Translations under genes and position numbers: made by a program
Assembly: GCA_007127495.1 (NCBI GenBank)
Contig: SKZG01000380.1
Location: forward strand, 1-8,322
Reading direction: 5' to 3'
Origin: Planctomycetales bacterium
Lineage (GTDB): Bacteria > Planctomycetota > Planctomycetia > Pirellulales > Thermoguttaceae
DNA: 8,322 bases
In this document: positions 6,794-8,322 of the stretch, one piece after another
Numbering within the stretch: the stretch's first letter is position 1
Layout: each line of letters opens with the position of its first letter
Notes under the pieces: model-generated
The model's database searches: none
Seen by the model: the letters and a program-made list of their open reading frames with translations, nothing else
Told to the model about the DNA's origin: nothing

Positions 6794-6848
6794 GTAGGAT
6801 GGACATTTCTTGTCCGTCTTCGATTTGACGGGCTGAAGCCCATCTTAC
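6794..6848. repeat. 55-bp cloverleaf-like extragenic repeat element (REP-type)
   Basis: An outer 9-bp stem (GTAGGATGG 6794-6802 with CCATCTTAC 6840-6848, one G-T wobble) encloses two perfect small hairpins: GGACA/TGTCC (6801-6815, loop TTTCT) and GGGCT/AGCCC (6830-6841). The arms overlap by one or two bases, so not all can form at once. The form recalls short palindromic repeats that I associate with planctomycete intergenic DNA. Only one copy is in the window, so its repeated nature is inferred. Nothing else is evident in 6849-6938. Confidence 0.5.
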
Positions 6849-6938
6849 GGAAAGAGCGGTTCTAGGCCGCGGCGCGTAGAGCCTGGCCCCGGAACGGTCT
6901 GAACATCAACAGCACCGTCTCTACGAGTGGGACATGGC

Positions 6939-6960
6939 CCTCCCTGGATGGAGGTCTTTT
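6939..6960 (+). terminator. Probable intrinsic terminator before the phoB promoter
   Basis: CCTCC (6939-6943) and GGAGG (6950-6954) form a 5-bp GC-rich stem with a 6-nt loop, followed by TCTTTT to 6960. It lies between the phosphonate operon and the phoB promoter and directly abuts the first Pho hexamer at 6961. The stem is short, so efficiency may be modest. Confidence 0.4.
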
Positions 6961-7014
6961 CTAACGCATTTTTTACACAACCCTAACAATCCGCTAACAA
7001 TCGGCTGCTATCTT
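6961..7014 (+). promoter_or_regulatory. Pho-box promoter C for the response-regulator gene
   Basis: Hexamers at 11-bp steps: CTAACG (6961), TTTACA (6972), CTAACA (6983) and CTAACA (6994-6999). Nine bases then lead to TATCTT (7009-7014), a 4/6 -10 match. Fourteen bases around the second hexamer (TTTTTTACACAACC) are identical to promoter A. It implies that the PhoB-like regulator activates its own gene. The leader would be about 37 nt. Confidence 0.78.
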
Positions 7015-7057
7015 GGGTGGTGTTGGCGGCGAACGCCGGTTCCCTCTGGGCAGGATT

Positions 7058-7870
7058 ATGGTGGAAAGACGCAGAATCACCAGCACCGATGGCGGGCAGC
7101 GGCTCGGGGCCTCGCCGCAATGGCTCAGCCCGTCGAGGCCGCGAATCGTCGTGGTGGAAGATGAAGCGGAAATCCGCGAACTGATGTGCTACAACCTGCT
7201 GAAGGAAGGCTATAGCGTCGTGGGTGCCGCGTCGGGGGAGGAAGCGTTGGAACTGGTCCACCAACAGATTCCCAGCCTCGTCGTGCTGGATCTGATGCTG
7301 CCCGGCATCGACGGCCTAAGCGTATGCCGCCGTTTGCGGAACGATCCGAAGTTGCAGGCCGTGCCCGTCCTCATTGTGTCGGCGAAGGGCGGCGAGGCCG
7401 ACGTCGTTGCAGGCCTGAACCTCGGCGCCGACGATTACCTGCCCAAGCCCTTCAGCCCCAAGGTGTTCGTCGCCCGCGTCCGCGCGGTGCTGCGGCGGGC
7501 ATCCCAGCCGCAAGAGGTGCAGCAGACCACCGTTGTGAAGACCGACGTTTCGGACCAGCCGATGCAAGCAGGCGAGCTGCTAATTCACCCCGGCCATTAT
7601 CAAGTCGTTCGCGGCGAAACCACGATCGACCTGACCGCCACGGAGTTCCGCGTGTTGGCATTCCTTGCCGGAAAGCCGGGCCGTGTGTTTACACGCCAGC
7701 AGATACTCGACGGCGTTCACGGCGACAACTATGCCATCACGGATCGGGCCATTGACGTGCAAATTGTCGCCATCCGGAAGAAACTGGGCGAAGCCGGACG
7801 CTACATCGAGACCGTGCGAGGAATAGGCTACCGGTTTCGTGACGCGCTTCCCGATGCCCCGGCAACCTAG
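7058..7870 (+). CDS. phoB: PhoB-family phosphate response regulator
   Basis: The 270-residue protein is an OmpR/PhoB-type transcription factor. The N-terminal receiver domain (about 28-145) has the acidic pair E34-D35, phospho-acceptor D78 (VLDLMLPG), S108 (VSAK) and K130 (LPKPF). A winged-helix DNA-binding domain (about 168-262) contains TATEFRVLAFL, RAIDVQIVAIRKKLG and TVRGIGYRF. I chose the ATG at 7058. The frame is open back to a TTG at 7013, but that codon lies inside the -10 element of promoter C and cannot be in the message. An AGGA stands only 2 nt before the ATG, so the ribosome site is not ideal. Assignment to PhoB rather than another OmpR-type regulator rests on the Pho boxes in front of it and on pstS directly downstream. 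No sensor kinase gene (PhoR) is in the window. Confidence 0.88.
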   Translation: MVERRRITSTDGGQRLGASPQWLSPSRPRIVVVEDEAEIRELMCYNLLKEGYSVVGAASGEEALELVHQQIPSLVVLDLMLPGIDGLSVCRRLRNDPKLQAVPVLIVSAKGGEADVVAGLNLGADDYLPKPFSPKVFVARVRAVLRRASQPQEVQQTTVVKTDVSDQPMQAGELLIHPGHYQVVRGETTIDLTATEFRVLAFLAGKPGRVFTRQQILDGVHGDNYAITDRAIDVQIVAIRKKLGEAGRYIETVRGIGYRFRDALPDAPAT

Positions 7871-7943
7871 AACCAAGCAACAAGGAGAGGCGAGCGGCAC
7901 ACTGCCAACACTGGGCAGATTGACAACTTGCCAACAGCCATTT

Positions 7944-7997
7944 TTTACGGAACGCTAACACAAACTGCGCACTTTCCTAACATTCGAGGCGTATCAT
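7944..7997 (+). promoter_or_regulatory. Pho-box promoter D for pstS
   Basis: On the 11-bp grid: TTTACG (7944), CTAACA (7955), TGCGCA (7966, degenerate) and CTAACA (7977-7982). Nine bases follow, then TATCAT (7992-7997), a 5/6 -10 match. A six-T tract sits before and into the first hexamer, as in promoters A and C. One of the four hexamers is poor, so affinity may differ from the others. Transcription would start near 8004, leaving a leader of about 190 nt. Confidence 0.75.
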
Positions 7998-8069
7998 GGT
8001 TTTAGTAGTCAAGCGGTGCATCGCAACCGTTTGCAGGCAACACCACCCAAATGGCCGCGCGACGCGCAG

Positions 8070-8168
8070 AAAGGAGGTCATCCCGTAGCAGTACGAGTTC
8101 GGTAGTAAGATTGAGTCGTTTTTTTGTTGTGGTCAATCCACGAGCGTGGCGGGCCGTGTGCGCCCGCC
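8070..8168 (+). promoter_or_regulatory. Long pstS leader with an orphan Shine-Dalgarno-like site and a GC hairpin
   Basis: At 8070-8083 the leader reads AAAGGAGGTCATCC, which matches the complement of the usual 16S rRNA 3' tail at 13 of 14 bases, yet no ATG, GTG or TTG follows at usable distance. A run of seven T occurs at 8119-8125 without a convincing stem before it. A perfect 7-bp hairpin, GGCGGGC / GCCCGCC (8148-8168, loop CGTGTGC), ends 17 nt before the pstS ribosome-binding site. These could affect ribosome loading or mRNA stability, but the function is unknown. Confidence 0.4.
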
Positions 8169-8196
8169 GGCTGAACCCAAGTAACAGGAGAGTCTG

Positions 8197-8322
8197 ATGA
8201 AAAGTCTTTGCAAGATCGTGTGTGTGATGATTGTTGTTGCCGCAACCGCCGGTGTGGTCGCGGCGCAGGTACAAGTCGATGCGGACCTGGAAACGTACAA
8301 GCCGGTGCCGGGCATTTCGGGC
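8197..8322 (+). CDS. pstS: Phosphate ABC transporter substrate-binding protein PstS, N-terminal fragment
   Basis: Only the first 42 codons are present; the right edge cuts the gene. The ATG at 8197 has a good ribosome-binding site, AGGAG at 8186-8190. Residues 1-23 are a Sec signal peptide (K2, K6, hydrophobic 7-22, cleavage probably after AA before Q24). The mature start, up to YKPVPGISG, resembles the opening of planctomycete PstS proteins, where a G-[VI]-S-G turn precedes the SIGSDT phosphate-binding motif; that motif lies beyond the window. Promoter D with Pho boxes upstream and phoB as neighbour support phosphate binding outside the cytoplasm and delivery to the PstCAB importer. With so little sequence another exported protein cannot be fully excluded. 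Confidence 0.75.
   Translation, partial: MKSLCKIVCVMIVVAATAGVVAAQVQVDADLETYKPVPGISG

Noticed and set aside
7013..7057. Longer phoB version starting at the TTG at 7013.
   Set aside because: The codon falls within the -10 hexamer of promoter C, upstream of the predicted transcription start, and the extra 15 residues are not part of the receiver domain.
7902..7918. CTGCC/GGCAG hairpin after phoB as a terminator.
   Set aside because: Only five base pairs and no T-run directly after it; the nearest T-run is part of promoter D.
8051..8197. A 48-codon plus-strand frame in the pstS leader whose stop overlaps the pstS start (TGATG).
   Set aside because: No ribosome site before its ATG, an Arg/Ser-rich product without motifs, and pstS has its own good ribosome site inside it. 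The overlap may be chance; it could be revisited with ribosome profiling.

Overview
The window is GC-rich bacterial DNA with two short dispersed repeats, long open frames and mostly weak ribosome-binding sites. Together with the recognisable protein types (a PHP–glycosyltransferase, a PhnD-like binding protein joined to a PHP/LamG hydrolase, a PstS N-terminus), this points to a planctomycete-like bacterium. That placement is an inference from remembered family patterns, not a search result. The whole window looks like a phosphate-starvation (Pho) and phosphonate-use locus.

Layout from left to right. (1) 1-1668, minus strand: a PHP-domain plus GT4-type glycosyltransferase protein running off the left edge, with an apparent internal loss in its PHP domain. 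(2) 1669-2188: a divergent control region with one Pho-type promoter facing each way, a 101-bp imperfect palindrome between them, and a foldable 5' leader. (3) 2189-6633, plus strand: a tight three-gene operon made of an exported PhnD–PHP–LamG fusion, phosphonoacetaldehyde hydrolase (phnX) and a zinc alcohol dehydrogenase of the phosphonate-associated type. (4) 6634-7057: two repeat elements, a likely terminator and a third Pho-type promoter. (5) 7058-7870: a PhoB-family response regulator. (6) 7871-8196: a fourth Pho-type promoter and a long leader. (7) 8197-8322: the N-terminus of a PstS phosphate-binding protein, cut by the right edge.

The strongest unifying signal is in the non-coding DNA. 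All four promoters carry hexamers like CTAACA/TTTACA repeated every 11 bp, and in every one the last hexamer is followed by exactly 9 nt and then a -10-like hexamer. This is the expected shape of a PhoB/PhoP-activated promoter in which the Pho boxes replace the -35 element. All genes here, including phoB itself, are therefore predicted to be one regulon switched on at low phosphate.

How the genes may work together (inference): PstS captures phosphate. The exported PhnD–PHP–LamG protein may bind, and perhaps hydrolyse, phosphonate or phosphate esters outside the cytoplasm. PhnX splits phosphonoacetaldehyde to acetaldehyde and phosphate, and the dehydrogenase handles a related alcohol or aldehyde. 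The divergent PHP–glycosyltransferase may make a phosphorus-free glycolipid or glycan. No transporter permease or ATPase, no phnW transaminase and no PhoR kinase lies inside the window.
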